Origin: an uncultured Lachnospiraceae bacterium
Lineage (GTDB): Bacteria; Bacillota; Clostridia; Lachnospirales; Lachnospiraceae
Assembly: GCA_902796595.1 (NCBI GenBank)
Contig: CADBPM010000022.1
Location: forward strand, 1 to 45,677
DNA length: 45,677 nt
Direction of reading: 5' to 3'
Positions 34,886 through 43,989 of this stretch are shown here, one piece after another; within the stretch, counting starts at the first letter, position 1; every line of letters begins with the position of its first letter. The notes beneath the pieces are model-generated. The model was not told the origin of the DNA. It saw only the letters and a list, made by a program, of their open reading frames with translations, and ran no database searches. The position numbers and the translations under genes were made by a program.

Positions 34886-35899
34886 TTGGAAAAAGAGATA
34901 ATTATAGATATTCCAGGCGGACACGAAGCGGATATAGCCGGTCCGTTTGATGTCAATTTAAAAAAGATAGAAAAAGAATTCAGGGTTGTTTTCACTTCAA
35001 GAGACGGCGTTATGCGTATGAAGGGTGAAAGCAGCGTACTTGAAAGAGCATTGAGTGTTGTAAATGAGCTGATTCTTCTTGTGAACAAAGGGGAATCAAT
35101 CGATGAACAAAGAGTAAATTATGCTATCGATCTTTACAGACAGAACGGAGTTCATTTGGATAAGACAGAAAAGATAGAACATATCGCAGATATAGATAAA
35201 GAAGTTATCGCATATACTGTTACAGGAAAGCCTGTAAAGCCGAAAACACTCGGACAGAAAAGCTATGTTGACAGTATAAGGGATAAAATGATAGTTTTTG
35301 GCATAGGTCCTGCCGGTACAGGCAAGACTTATCTTGCAATGGCAATGGCTATTCAGGCATTTAAGGATAATGAGGTTGAGAGGATCATTTTAACCAGACC
35401 TGCAATTGAAGCGGGCGAAAAGTTGGGCTTTCTTCCAGGAGACCTTCAAAGTAAGGTCGATCCTTATCTTAGACCTCTTTATGATGCCTTAAATCAGATA
35501 ATGGGAGCAGAAACATTTAGAACAAATTCTGAAAAGGGGCTTATAGAGGTGGCGCCTCTTGCCTACATGAGAGGCAGAACTTTGGATAATGCCTTTATTA
35601 TTCTTGATGAGGCGCAGAATACAACGCCAGCTCAGATGAAAATGTTCCTTACCCGTATAGGATTTGGCTCTAAGGTTGTTGTCACAGGAGATCTTACTCA
35701 GAAGGATCTTCCGGGAACAACACAGTCAGGACTTGAAAATGCACTTAAGGTTCTTAAGGATGTAAAAGAAATAGGATTTTCTTATCTCACCAACAAGGAT
35801 GTCGTAAGGCATCCGCTTGTACAAAAGATTGTCATGGCATACGATGACTTTGATAAACGTCAGGCTGCTAAGGCAAAGAAAAGAGGACTCAGAAGATGA
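34886..35899 (+). CDS. PhoH-like ATPase
   Basis: A 337-residue PhoH-family protein, probably acting in RNA metabolism or ribosome maturation. A KH-like N-terminal part precedes the ATPase domain with Walker A GPAGTGKTYLAMAMA and Walker B FIILDEAQN; VTGDLTQKDLPG follows. The TTG at 34886 is preferred because GGGGG (34876-34880) sits five bases before it; a second in-frame TTG lies at 34874. The phoH / pgpH-position / ybeY order is the standard Firmicutes arrangement. Confidence 0.93.
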   Translation: MEKEIIIDIPGGHEADIAGPFDVNLKKIEKEFRVVFTSRDGVMRMKGESSVLERALSVVNELILLVNKGESIDEQRVNYAIDLYRQNGVHLDKTEKIEHIADIDKEVIAYTVTGKPVKPKTLGQKSYVDSIRDKMIVFGIGPAGTGKTYLAMAMAIQAFKDNEVERIILTRPAIEAGEKLGFLPGDLQSKVDPYLRPLYDALNQIMGAETFRTNSEKGLIEVAPLAYMRGRTLDNAFIILDEAQNTTPAQMKMFLTRIGFGSKVVVTGDLTQKDLPGTTQSGLENALKVLKDVKEIGFSYLTNKDVVRHPLVQKIVMAYDDFDKRQAAKAKKRGLRR

Positions 35900-37485
35900 G
35901 CCATACAGATACGGAATCTGCTATAAAAAATAACAGATATATTCTTTTTGCTTCCATACCTGTAGGAATTATATTAGGTTTTTTGAAGTTTACAAATATA
36001 TACGAATTTGCGGCTCTCGTCCTTTTCATTGCCGCAATATGCTTTGTATATGACCAATTGGATAAAATTGCTCCTAACGATGTTAAGGATAACGGCAATC
36101 CTCTGGTAAATATCCTATCTCAGATTGGATTTATCATAGTTATAGCTGGAGCACTGCTGTTTGAAAAGCCGTATTTTGACTGGCTGTTTCTTACAGGTAT
36201 CTTGTTTTGCACTTTATTTGCAGGAACTATGCATGGACTGGCGGCTGTTTGCATATACGCATCAATGATCACGCTTTTTTCAAGAGCATCAGGTGCCACG
36301 ATAACATTGTACCTTTTAGCCGGTGTATTGGCTGTTATCCTTGTTAAATATATGGATGATGCAGGCAGTATTCCTTATATGTTAGTAACAGAACTTGCGC
36401 TAGTTATAGCTTTATTCATTATAATAAATAATTTTGCTATAGCAGGGCTCTTTACTGCCGATCATGTGGTTGATGTTCTGGTTATCATACTTTCTTTTAT
36501 CATTGCTTTCGTTGCGGGTAAGAAGTTTGATGTATTAAATAAAAAGCCTGATGAGAGCGAGGAAAATAACAAGGAAACCGAAGTTAAAGAAGAAGCTGAT
36601 ATTAAGGATGAAGTAGAATCAGAAGCAACGTTTGAAGCAAAAGTTGAAACAGAAGGTGAAGGTGAAACTACCCCTCGGATAGAGACCGAAGAAGCAGTTG
36701 AAAATGAATCTGCGCAGGAAGCTCGGGCTGTAGAAGAAGCTAACGTTGAAATAAAAGTAGCAGAAGCTATAGCTACAACTGAAATTGAAGCAGAAGCAGA
36801 AGCTGCACTTAAAGCAGAGCCTACAGTGGAAACGGAAACTGTAATAGAAGCAGTGACAGAAAATCCTGCAGAGTCTGAGCCTGAAATTGATGCAGAGGAT
36901 GAAATCACTCCAAAGGTCGTACTTCTTACTATCGAGCATGGCAAAAACGATAGCAAAGAGCCAGAAATAGACTATTCCGCATTGCTCACAGAGGATTTTG
37001 CTTTATATGATTGTGTGAAGGAAAATGAAGAAGTATATGAAAAGGCACTTGTAAGGTCTTTCCTTGCAGAAGGTGCGGCTGAAAGGGCAGGACTTAATCA
37101 GGCACTTGCTGCTGCCGGAGCTTTTTATTGTGAATGTGGAAGGATCGTAAGCAAAAACTATATCAAAGAAGGCATAAAGCTTGCAAAGCAATATGATCTG
37201 CCTGAAAAGGTAGTATCTGCCATGAAGGAACATAATTTTAAGGTAGGACATCCTAAGAGTAAGGAAAACGCTCTTATAATGCTTATCGATAAACTTGACA
37301 ATACGATTGAATACTTCGAGTCCACAGGAAAAAAGATGAAGCCAGACCTTCTTATCGATGAAGTGTGTGATTCCTGTCTTATGGATGGCAGACTCGATGC
37401 TTCGGGGCTTACGATTTCTGAATATAAACTGATAAAAGATTACCTTATTATGGAGGTTCCTGACACTTATGCATATTTTGATTGA
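35896..37485 (+). CDS. Degenerate PgpH-like membrane protein (inactive HD domain)
   Basis: A 529-residue protein at the locus normally holding pgpH (yqfF), a c-di-AMP phosphodiesterase. About seven hydrophobic segments lie in residues 13-208. A Glu/Ala/Thr-rich acidic linker (about 214-355) leads to a C-terminal domain (about 360-529) that follows the PgpH HD domain in outline: LAEGAAERAGLNQALAAAGA, then NYIKEGIKLAKQYDLP and DGRLDASGLTISEY. The metal-binding residues are mostly replaced: Lys383, Cys412, Glu413, Tyr422 and Asn447 stand where His, His, Asp, His and His are expected, while His446 and Asp465 remain. The outer 7TMR-HDED domain is missing. It overlaps both neighbours, as pgpH does. 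Confidence 0.8.
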   Translation: MSHTDTESAIKNNRYILFASIPVGIILGFLKFTNIYEFAALVLFIAAICFVYDQLDKIAPNDVKDNGNPLVNILSQIGFIIVIAGALLFEKPYFDWLFLTGILFCTLFAGTMHGLAAVCIYASMITLFSRASGATITLYLLAGVLAVILVKYMDDAGSIPYMLVTELALVIALFIIINNFAIAGLFTADHVVDVLVIILSFIIAFVAGKKFDVLNKKPDESEENNKETEVKEEADIKDEVESEATFEAKVETEGEGETTPRIETEEAVENESAQEARAVEEANVEIKVAEAIATTEIEAEAEAALKAEPTVETETVIEAVTENPAESEPEIDAEDEITPKVVLLTIEHGKNDSKEPEIDYSALLTEDFALYDCVKENEEVYEKALVRSFLAEGAAERAGLNQALAAAGAFYCECGRIVSKNYIKEGIKLAKQYDLPEKVVSAMKEHNFKVGHPKSKENALIMLIDKLDNTIEYFESTGKKMKPDLLIDEVCDSCLMDGRLDASGLTISEYKLIKDYLIMEVPDTYAYFD

Positions 37486-37975
37486 AAATGAGGCAGAAAA
37501 AAGCCTTGATTTTGACTACAAAAAAGTTATAAATGATGTAGTGATCGAGGCATTAAGATATGAGAAGTGCCCTTATGAAGCGGAAGTAAGTGTTACTTTG
37601 ACAAATAATAAAGAAATTCATGAATCCAACCTTTCATTCAGAGGAATAGACAGACCTACAGATGTTCTTTCTTTTCCTATGGTGGATTATGATGAACCGG
37701 CAGATTTTTCAATTGCAGAAAGTTCGAAAGATGACTATTTCAACCCGGAGACAGGTGACCTTTTGCTTGGCGATATAGTAATCTCGGTTGATAAAGTTTA
37801 TGAACAGGCAGAAGAGTACGGACACAGCCCTAAAAGAGAATTTGCGTTTCTTGTGGCACATAGTATGCTTCATCTTCTCGGATATGATCACATGGAAGAA
37901 GATGAGCGCAAGGTGATGGAAGATAAGCAGAGAGAAATATTAAATAATCTTGGTATAACGAGGGAAATTACGTAA
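37469..37975 (+). CDS. ybeY: rRNA maturation endoribonuclease YbeY
   Basis: A 168-residue metal-dependent RNase for 16S rRNA 3'-end processing and ribosome quality control. The zinc motif H-x3-H-x5-H is present in HSMLHLLGYDHM. The start lies 17 bases before the end of the preceding gene; GGAGG (37452-37456) is the ribosome site. Adjacent era, often next in this cluster, is absent and a lipoprotein gene follows one base later. Confidence 0.95.
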   Translation: MHILIENEAEKSLDFDYKKVINDVVIEALRYEKCPYEAEVSVTLTNNKEIHESNLSFRGIDRPTDVLSFPMVDYDEPADFSIAESSKDDYFNPETGDLLLGDIVISVDKVYEQAEEYGHSPKREFAFLVAHSMLHLLGYDHMEEDERKVMEDKQREILNNLGITREIT

Positions 37976-37976
37976 A

Positions 37977-39164
37977 ATGAAAAGATTCAGAAGACTTTTT
38001 TGCATGATCCTTGCAGTGACAATGATAGCAGCAACTGGTGGATGCGGCGGAAATACACAAGGTAAGTCCCTGAATGAAAGAGCTGAAGAATTAAATCGTG
38101 AAAATGGGATTGCTGATAATAACCTTGTTTCTGATACCGATACCGATTCGGGTCCGGTAGTAACTGTAGTTTCACCTGCCGCTGTAGCAACAGATGCAGC
38201 GATAGAAGAAGACCCTTCTGTTGTCCCTGAAGGCAAGACTCGCAGCCTTATCACAGGTTCTCTCATAGATGATAAATATGAAAATGTGCGTCCTTATGCA
38301 TTTATGTTTAATAATATCAGAAATGCATATCCGCAGACCGGTACCGGAAGGGCAGGTGTTCTGTATGAAATACTTGCCGAGGGCGGAATCACCAGACTTA
38401 TGGGAATCTTTGACAACATGAAGGGCGACAGGATAGGATCAGCAAGAAGTGCAAGACATTATTATGTAGATTTTGCAAATGAATATGATGCAATTTATAT
38501 TCATTACGGTCAGACAAAATATGCAACCGCCGAGATAAAAAAGCTTGGAATTGATGAACTCTCCGGACTTGCAGCAGAAGGCTCTACAGTCTTTTACAGA
38601 GATTACAGTATCCCTGCACCGCATAATGCTTTTGCCTCGGCAGATGGTATTGCCAAAGGAACAAAAAATAAAAATATAAGTACAAAACTGCGCGATGGTA
38701 TAGAGTCTCATTTCAACTTTGTTTATGATAAGACAGTTGATAATAAAATGGATGATTCAAATAAGGCAGCGAAAGTCACACTTCCTTTTTCAGCCTATAT
38801 GACACCATACTTTACCTATAACAAAAAAACTGGAAAATATACAAGATATGCCTTTGGAACTGTTCATAAGGACAGGGGAACAGGAAAGGCACTTACCTTT
38901 AAAAATCTTTTTGTTCAGTTTGTTAATGAATATAATATAGATCATAACGGCTACCAGACCATGGATCTTATTAATAACAACGGAAGCGGATATTATATTA
39001 CAAATGGACGCGCTATAAAGGTATACTGGAAAAAGGGAAACGCAAATTCAAAGACCGCTTTCTTCTATGACAAGGGATTCACTAAAGAAGTAGAAGTAAA
39101 CCCGGGAAAAACCTACTATGCTGTTTTCCCTAAGGATAGAGCCAACATGGTGACTTTTGAGTGA
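37977..39164 (+). CDS. DUF3048 (YerB-like) lipoprotein
   Basis: A 395-residue secreted lipoprotein. A positively charged start and hydrophobic stretch lead to the lipobox AATGGC with Cys23. The DUF3048 N-domain (about 90-240) includes RPYAFMFNNIRNAYPQ and GDRIGSARSARHYYVDFA, and the C-domain ends at the gene end with KTYYAVFPKD. The family's reaction is not established. A Ser/Thr/Asp-rich linker (about 25-85) spaces the domain from the membrane. Confidence 0.9.
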   Translation: MKRFRRLFCMILAVTMIAATGGCGGNTQGKSLNERAEELNRENGIADNNLVSDTDTDSGPVVTVVSPAAVATDAAIEEDPSVVPEGKTRSLITGSLIDDKYENVRPYAFMFNNIRNAYPQTGTGRAGVLYEILAEGGITRLMGIFDNMKGDRIGSARSARHYYVDFANEYDAIYIHYGQTKYATAEIKKLGIDELSGLAAEGSTVFYRDYSIPAPHNAFASADGIAKGTKNKNISTKLRDGIESHFNFVYDKTVDNKMDDSNKAAKVTLPFSAYMTPYFTYNKKTGKYTRYAFGTVHKDRGTGKALTFKNLFVQFVNEYNIDHNGYQTMDLINNNGSGYYITNGRAIKVYWKKGNANSKTAFFYDKGFTKEVEVNPGKTYYAVFPKDRANMVTFE

Positions 39165-39165
39165 T

Positions 39166-40440
39166 ATGAAAGATAATATTACAGATCTTATTATAATAGG
39201 TGGAGGCCCCGCAGGTATGCTTGCTGCAGTGATGGCAGGCAGAGCGGGGCTTTCCGTTCTTGTGCTTGAACATAATGACTCATACGGAAAAAAACTTTCT
39301 GTAACAGGAAATGGCAAATGCAACTACACAAATCTGTATCAAAGCATAGAATGTTATAGAGGCAGTGATACAGAGGCATCTTTTAAGATTATTCAAAAAT
39401 TTGGACCGGACAAGATAATCGATTTTATGAGAAGTCTTGGAATTGAGCCTTACAAGAGATGCGGTCGCGAATTTGATGATGCAAGGAAGGTATATGTTTA
39501 TCCTGCAAGTGAAAGTGCTGCAGACTTTACAGAGGCGTTTCAGGTTGAAATGAATGCTCTTAAGGTCAAGCATAAAACAAGGCTTCATGTATGCGGAATT
39601 GAAAAGAAAGAAGGCTGTTTTAACGTAACCACGATTCCAAGTGGTGAAGAGGATATGACCAATGCTTTTTCATATAAGTCAAGATTTGTCCTTGTTTCTG
39701 CAGGAGGTCTTGCAGCGCCTGAAACAGGAAGCGACGGCTCTATGCTTAAAATAGTAAAAAACTCAGGCATAAAAGTCTCCAAAATGACTCCTGCCCTTAC
39801 AAAGATCTATACAAAAGAAAACCTGCAAAATCTGGCAGGGGTCAGGATGACGGGTAAGATAAGCCTTATGCATGAGGAGAGAGTATATACTAAGGAAGTG
39901 GGAGAGATCCAGTTTGGTACTAAGGCTGTGAGCGGCATACCTGCAATGCAGCTCTCTTCACTTATAAATGATAGAAACGATCTTCTTTTGCTGGACTTTT
40001 TTCCAAATATGAGCGATAATGAAACAATGACTTATTTAGAGGAAAGGAGAAGGCGCTTAAAGTGGCATCCTGCAGCAAGTTTTTTAAAAGGGCTTTTTCC
40101 TCCAAAGTTTGGAGCATATATTCTTGAAAAGTTGGCATTAAAAAAGTCTCTTACAGTAGATGAACTTAAAATAGATGATCTGTCAAAGATTAAAGACCTT
40201 ACTAAATATATGCTGCTTCATATTGATAAGAAGGGTGACTTTGGTGAAGCACAGGTCACACATGGAGGAATACTTTTATCGGAATGCACCAAAAATCTTG
40301 AAGCTAAAAATGTTTCAGGACTTTATTTTGCGGGCGAGATCCTTGATACAGACGGGATATGCGGCGGCTATAACCTGACTTGGGCCTTTGCCTCTGCATA
40401 CACAGCCATACAGGAGATCATAAATAAATTACATGAATGA
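39166..40440 (+). CDS. HI0933-family flavoprotein (YhiN/BaiN-like)
   Basis: A 424-residue FAD-binding oxidoreductase. The dinucleotide-binding motif is IIIGGGPAGMLAAVMAG, followed by GNGKCNYTN, typical of the HI0933 group. The ending FAGEILDTDGICGGYNLTWAFASAY closes the FAD site. The substrate is unknown; some relatives (BaiN) act on bile-acid intermediates, but sequence alone cannot assign that here. The ATG at 39166 follows the lipoprotein stop by one base; a TTG at 39157 is an alternative. It overlaps the next gene by eight bases. Confidence 0.9.
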   Translation: MKDNITDLIIIGGGPAGMLAAVMAGRAGLSVLVLEHNDSYGKKLSVTGNGKCNYTNLYQSIECYRGSDTEASFKIIQKFGPDKIIDFMRSLGIEPYKRCGREFDDARKVYVYPASESAADFTEAFQVEMNALKVKHKTRLHVCGIEKKEGCFNVTTIPSGEEDMTNAFSYKSRFVLVSAGGLAAPETGSDGSMLKIVKNSGIKVSKMTPALTKIYTKENLQNLAGVRMTGKISLMHEERVYTKEVGEIQFGTKAVSGIPAMQLSSLINDRNDLLLLDFFPNMSDNETMTYLEERRRRLKWHPAASFLKGLFPPKFGAYILEKLALKKSLTVDELKIDDLSKIKDLTKYMLLHIDKKGDFGEAQVTHGGILLSECTKNLEAKNVSGLYFAGEILDTDGICGGYNLTWAFASAYTAIQEIINKLHE

Positions 40441-42043
40441 AATGATATTACAGATATCCCAAGTTAAGGTTCCGGTGGGATATACTAGGGAGGACCTTAT
40501 CCGGGCAGCTGCAAAGAAACTGCATCTAAAAGATTCGGAGATTGGTGAGATAAAAATAAGGAAAAGCTCTATAGATGCCAGAAAGAAAGACAATATCCAT
40601 TACAGTCTTACTGTTACAGTCAGGCTTAACGGAAAAATTGCAAAGTCAAAAACGAAACTTCCGGATATATCGTTATTTAAAAAAGTCCAATATACCATTC
40701 CTCAAAATGGCAGCAGACAGCCTTCAAACAGACCTGTTATCATAGGAAGTGGCCCTGCCGGACTTTTTGCCGCATTTTTACTTGCAAAGAGAGGCCTGTG
40801 TCCCCTTGTAATAGAAAGAGGGGCTGATGTTGATAAGAGAACAGGTATTGTAGATAAATTCTGGGAGACGGGAGAGCTTTCAGAAAAGACAAATGTTCAG
40901 TTCGGCGAGGGCGGAGCCGGTACTTTTTCAGACGGCAAGCTCAACACCATGGTCAAGGATACTACAGGCAGGATAGCATATATGCTTGAAACCTTTGTGG
41001 AGTATGGAGCCGATCCTGCCATTATCTACACTCACAAGCCGCATATAGGAACGGATGTGCTTAAAACTATCCTTAAAAACATGCGGACAGTGATAACAGA
41101 GCTTGGCGGAGAATATCTGTTTGAAACAAAAATGACAGATATTCATATAGAGGAAGGTTGTCTTACAGGTATTACCGTTGAAAGTGATGCAGGCGCAAGG
41201 GAAATTAAGTGCGACGACCTTATACTTGCAGTAGGTCATTCTTCAAGAGATACGTTTAAAATGCTTACCGGCAAGGGGGTTGTAATGGAACCGAAGCCCT
41301 TTGCCGTAGGTATGAGAGTTCAGCATCCTCAGAAGCTTATAAGCATAAATCAATATGCAGAGTTGGCAGATAAGCTTCCTGCGGCAGATTACAAGGTTAC
41401 TCATACTGCTTCCAATGGCAGGGGAGTTTATAGCTTCTGTATGTGTCCGGGCGGATATGTAGTAAATGCATCCTCACAAAAGGGCGGTACAGTAGTAAAC
41501 GGCATGAGTTATCATGACAGGGCAGGTGAAAATGCCAACAGTGCGATAATTGTTTCCGTAAATCCTGATGACTTTGACAACAAAGACGCACTTGCGGGCG
41601 TGAGATTTCAGGAAAAGCTTGAAAAAGCAGCCTATTCACTGGCTGGAGGAAAGATTCCTGTTCAGCTTTTTGGTGATTTCAAGGAAAAAAGGGAAAGCAC
41701 AGGCTTTGGAAAGGTAAAACCGCGGTTTAAAGGTGAATATGCATTTGCAGACCTTAATAAGATCTTTCCGAATTATATAATTGATTCCTTTAACGAAGGG
41801 ATGGAGAGCTTCGGAGGAAGGATAAAGGGGTTTGATGACCCGGAAACAATTCTTGCTGGTGTTGAAGCAAGAACAAGTTCGCCTTTAAGAATAGTACGTG
41901 ATAAAGAGAGCCTTATGGCAGCAGGAATAAAGGGAATTTATCCTGCCGGAGAGGGAGCAGGTTACGCAGGCGGTATTACAAGTGCCGCTGTAGATGGAAT
42001 AAAAACTGCAGAAAAGATAATTGAGAAATACAGACCATTTTAG
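40433..42043 (+). CDS. FAD-dependent oxidoreductase (COG2509 family)
   Basis: A 536-residue flavoprotein of uncharacterised function. A 90-residue N-terminal domain precedes the FAD motif IIGSGPAGLFAAFLLAKRG. NVQFGEGGAGTFSDGKLNT and GEGAGYAGGITSAAVDG are family hallmarks. No signal peptide is visible. Being directly downstream of another flavoprotein with overlap suggests joint expression; whether they act together is unknown. Alternative starts three codons later are possible. Confidence 0.9.
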   Translation: MNEMILQISQVKVPVGYTREDLIRAAAKKLHLKDSEIGEIKIRKSSIDARKKDNIHYSLTVTVRLNGKIAKSKTKLPDISLFKKVQYTIPQNGSRQPSNRPVIIGSGPAGLFAAFLLAKRGLCPLVIERGADVDKRTGIVDKFWETGELSEKTNVQFGEGGAGTFSDGKLNTMVKDTTGRIAYMLETFVEYGADPAIIYTHKPHIGTDVLKTILKNMRTVITELGGEYLFETKMTDIHIEEGCLTGITVESDAGAREIKCDDLILAVGHSSRDTFKMLTGKGVVMEPKPFAVGMRVQHPQKLISINQYAELADKLPAADYKVTHTASNGRGVYSFCMCPGGYVVNASSQKGGTVVNGMSYHDRAGENANSAIIVSVNPDDFDNKDALAGVRFQEKLEKAAYSLAGGKIPVQLFGDFKEKRESTGFGKVKPRFKGEYAFADLNKIFPNYIIDSFNEGMESFGGRIKGFDDPETILAGVEARTSSPLRIVRDKESLMAAGIKGIYPAGEGAGYAGGITSAAVDGIKTAEKIIEKYRPF

Positions 42044-42057
42044 TAAAGAGGGACATT

Positions 42058-42696
42058 GTGAAAAAAAGGAAGAAGGGAAAAATCAACAAAAGTGTTGTTG
42101 AAAGTAAAAAAGCATATCGTGAACTGGTCAGACGAGAGATCGCGCTTTTGTCTGAAGATGATAAAAAGCAGTTTTCAAAAAACATAGTAGAAAGATATAT
42201 GGCACTTGACCATTATCAGGAGGCTACAGACCTTTTTATCTACTGTTCACTTAAAGACGAGGTTTCTACGACTCTTCTTATTGAAGACGCATTGAAGTCA
42301 AATAAAAACGTGTATCTTCCTAAGATAATTTCTCCGGTTTCAAAAGGGGGAGATATGGTTTTTTGTAAGATCACAGATCTTTCAGGACTTGCACCCGGAA
42401 CATGGGGCATTCTTGAGCCTGACTCAGGAGAGATGGTCAATATCAATGAACTTGGGCACAAGGTTGAAATGGTGGTACCCGGTGTCTGCTATGATCTGAC
42501 TGGTTACAGAATAGGCCAAGGCGGAGGATATTATGACAGATATTTAAAAAAGGTGGACAAAAACCTGATTCATAAAAGTGCTCTGGCGTTTGATGTGCAG
42601 CTTGTATCAAAATTTCCGGATGCGATAGCAGAACCGTGGGATGAAAGAATAGAGCTGATCGTAAGTGAGAGAAGAATGATTTCGGTTGCTTTTTGA
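42058..42696 (+). CDS. 5-formyltetrahydrofolate cyclo-ligase
   Basis: A 212-residue enzyme that converts 5-formyl-THF to 5,10-methenyl-THF with ATP, returning a storage folate to one-carbon metabolism. The motif GYRIGQGGGYYDRYL is the family signature and VVPGVCYDLTG precedes it. The start is GTG, with GAGGG (42048-42052) upstream. The first 15 residues are a Lys-rich extension. Gene and product are often called ygfA or fau. Confidence 0.93.
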   Translation: MKKRKKGKINKSVVESKKAYRELVRREIALLSEDDKKQFSKNIVERYMALDHYQEATDLFIYCSLKDEVSTTLLIEDALKSNKNVYLPKIISPVSKGGDMVFCKITDLSGLAPGTWGILEPDSGEMVNINELGHKVEMVVPGVCYDLTGYRIGQGGGYYDRYLKKVDKNLIHKSALAFDVQLVSKFPDAIAEPWDERIELIVSERRMISVAF

Positions 42697-42729
42697 TCAT
42701 AAGATACAACAGGTATCCAAGGGGGAAAA

Positions 42730-43974
42730 ATGAATATTAAAGAGCAGGCACTACTGGCAAAAAAAGCTTCTTACAGACTGGTTACTTTATCGACAAACGT
42801 AAAAAATAAGGTTTTATGCGATGCCGCAAACTGCCTTATGAGTGATTCTGCCGATATAATAAGGGCAAATGAGAAGGATCTTTGCAAGGCAAAAGAAAAC
42901 GGCATGAAGGACTCTCTTATAGACAGGCTTATGCTTAATGAAAAAAGAATAGCAGATATGGCGGAAGGATTAAGGAATATAGCCTCTCTTCCGGACCCTG
43001 TCGGTGAGATAAGCGGAATGACAAAGCGTCCGAATGGGCTTATGATAGGCAAAAAAAGAGTACCTATCGGGCTTATCGCCATTATTTACGAAGCAAGACC
43101 GAATGTGACAAGTGACGCTTTCGGCATTACCTTTAAAAGCGGAAATGCAGTTGTTTTGAGGGGCGGAAGTGATGCCTGTAATTCATGTCTTGCAATAGCC
43201 GCTTCCTTAAAAAAAGCTCTTCGTTATAATGGGATTGATGAAGACATATTGCAATATATTGCTGATACCAGTCATGAAGGCATAGGAGAGTTGATAGGGC
43301 TTTCCGGCACTGTAGATCTTGTCATACCTCGCGGAGGAGCAGGGCTTATAAATTTTGTCGTTGAAAATGCCACGGTGCCGGCAATACACACCGGTACCGG
43401 CAATTGCCATATTTTTGTTGATGATGAAGCCGATCCTGACATGGCTTTAAAGATAATTGAGAATGCTAAAACAAGTCGCTTAGGTGTATGCAATGCCTGT
43501 GAATCCCTCTTGATCCACGAAAAGATAGCTGAAACATTTTTGCCTGTCCTTGCCAAAATGCTGTCGAAGCATTCCATTGAAGTACGTGCAGATGGAAGAG
43601 CAAGAAAGATCTGCCCTTCTTTCAGGGAGGCAGCAGAAGAAGATTGGGGCATGGAATACCTCGACAGGATAATCTCACTTAAGATCGTAAGTGATGTAAC
43701 AGAAGCTATTGACCACATTAACAGATATAATACAAAACATTCGGAGACAATCGTTACTAAAAATCTGACTCACGCAGAATTGTTCTTAAACCTTGTAGAT
43801 GCAGCCTGCGTTTATGTAAACGCAAGTACTAGATTTACCGATGGCAATGAATTCGGTTTTGGTGCAGAAATAGGAATAAGCACTCAGAAGATCCATGCAA
43901 GGGGACCGATGGGGCTTAAGGAACTTACCTGTGAGAAATATATTATTATAGGAAATGGCCAGATAAGGCCTTGA
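42730..43974 (+). CDS. proA: Gamma-glutamyl phosphate reductase
   Basis: A 414-residue NADPH-dependent enzyme making glutamate semialdehyde for proline synthesis. Family motifs include PIGLIAIIYEARPNVTSDAF, the catalytic Cys region LGVCNACESLLIH and FGFGAEIGISTQKIHARGPMG. The start follows AAGGGGGAAAA. proB, its usual partner, is not next to it. Confidence 0.96.
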   Translation: MNIKEQALLAKKASYRLVTLSTNVKNKVLCDAANCLMSDSADIIRANEKDLCKAKENGMKDSLIDRLMLNEKRIADMAEGLRNIASLPDPVGEISGMTKRPNGLMIGKKRVPIGLIAIIYEARPNVTSDAFGITFKSGNAVVLRGGSDACNSCLAIAASLKKALRYNGIDEDILQYIADTSHEGIGELIGLSGTVDLVIPRGGAGLINFVVENATVPAIHTGTGNCHIFVDDEADPDMALKIIENAKTSRLGVCNACESLLIHEKIAETFLPVLAKMLSKHSIEVRADGRARKICPSFREAAEEDWGMEYLDRIISLKIVSDVTEAIDHINRYNTKHSETIVTKNLTHAELFLNLVDAACVYVNASTRFTDGNEFGFGAEIGISTQKIHARGPMGLKELTCEKYIIIGNGQIRP

Positions 43975-43989
43975 TCATTGGAGTTTTTG

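Noticed and set aside
36462..36956. Long antisense frames rich in Ser/Cys across the PgpH-like linker
   Set aside because: They mirror the repetitive Glu/Ala codons of the linker on the opposite strand and have no ribosome sites.
35896..37485. Active c-di-AMP phosphodiesterase PgpH
   Set aside because: The HD motif reads Cys-Glu and most other metal ligands are replaced, so activity is not expected despite the locus.
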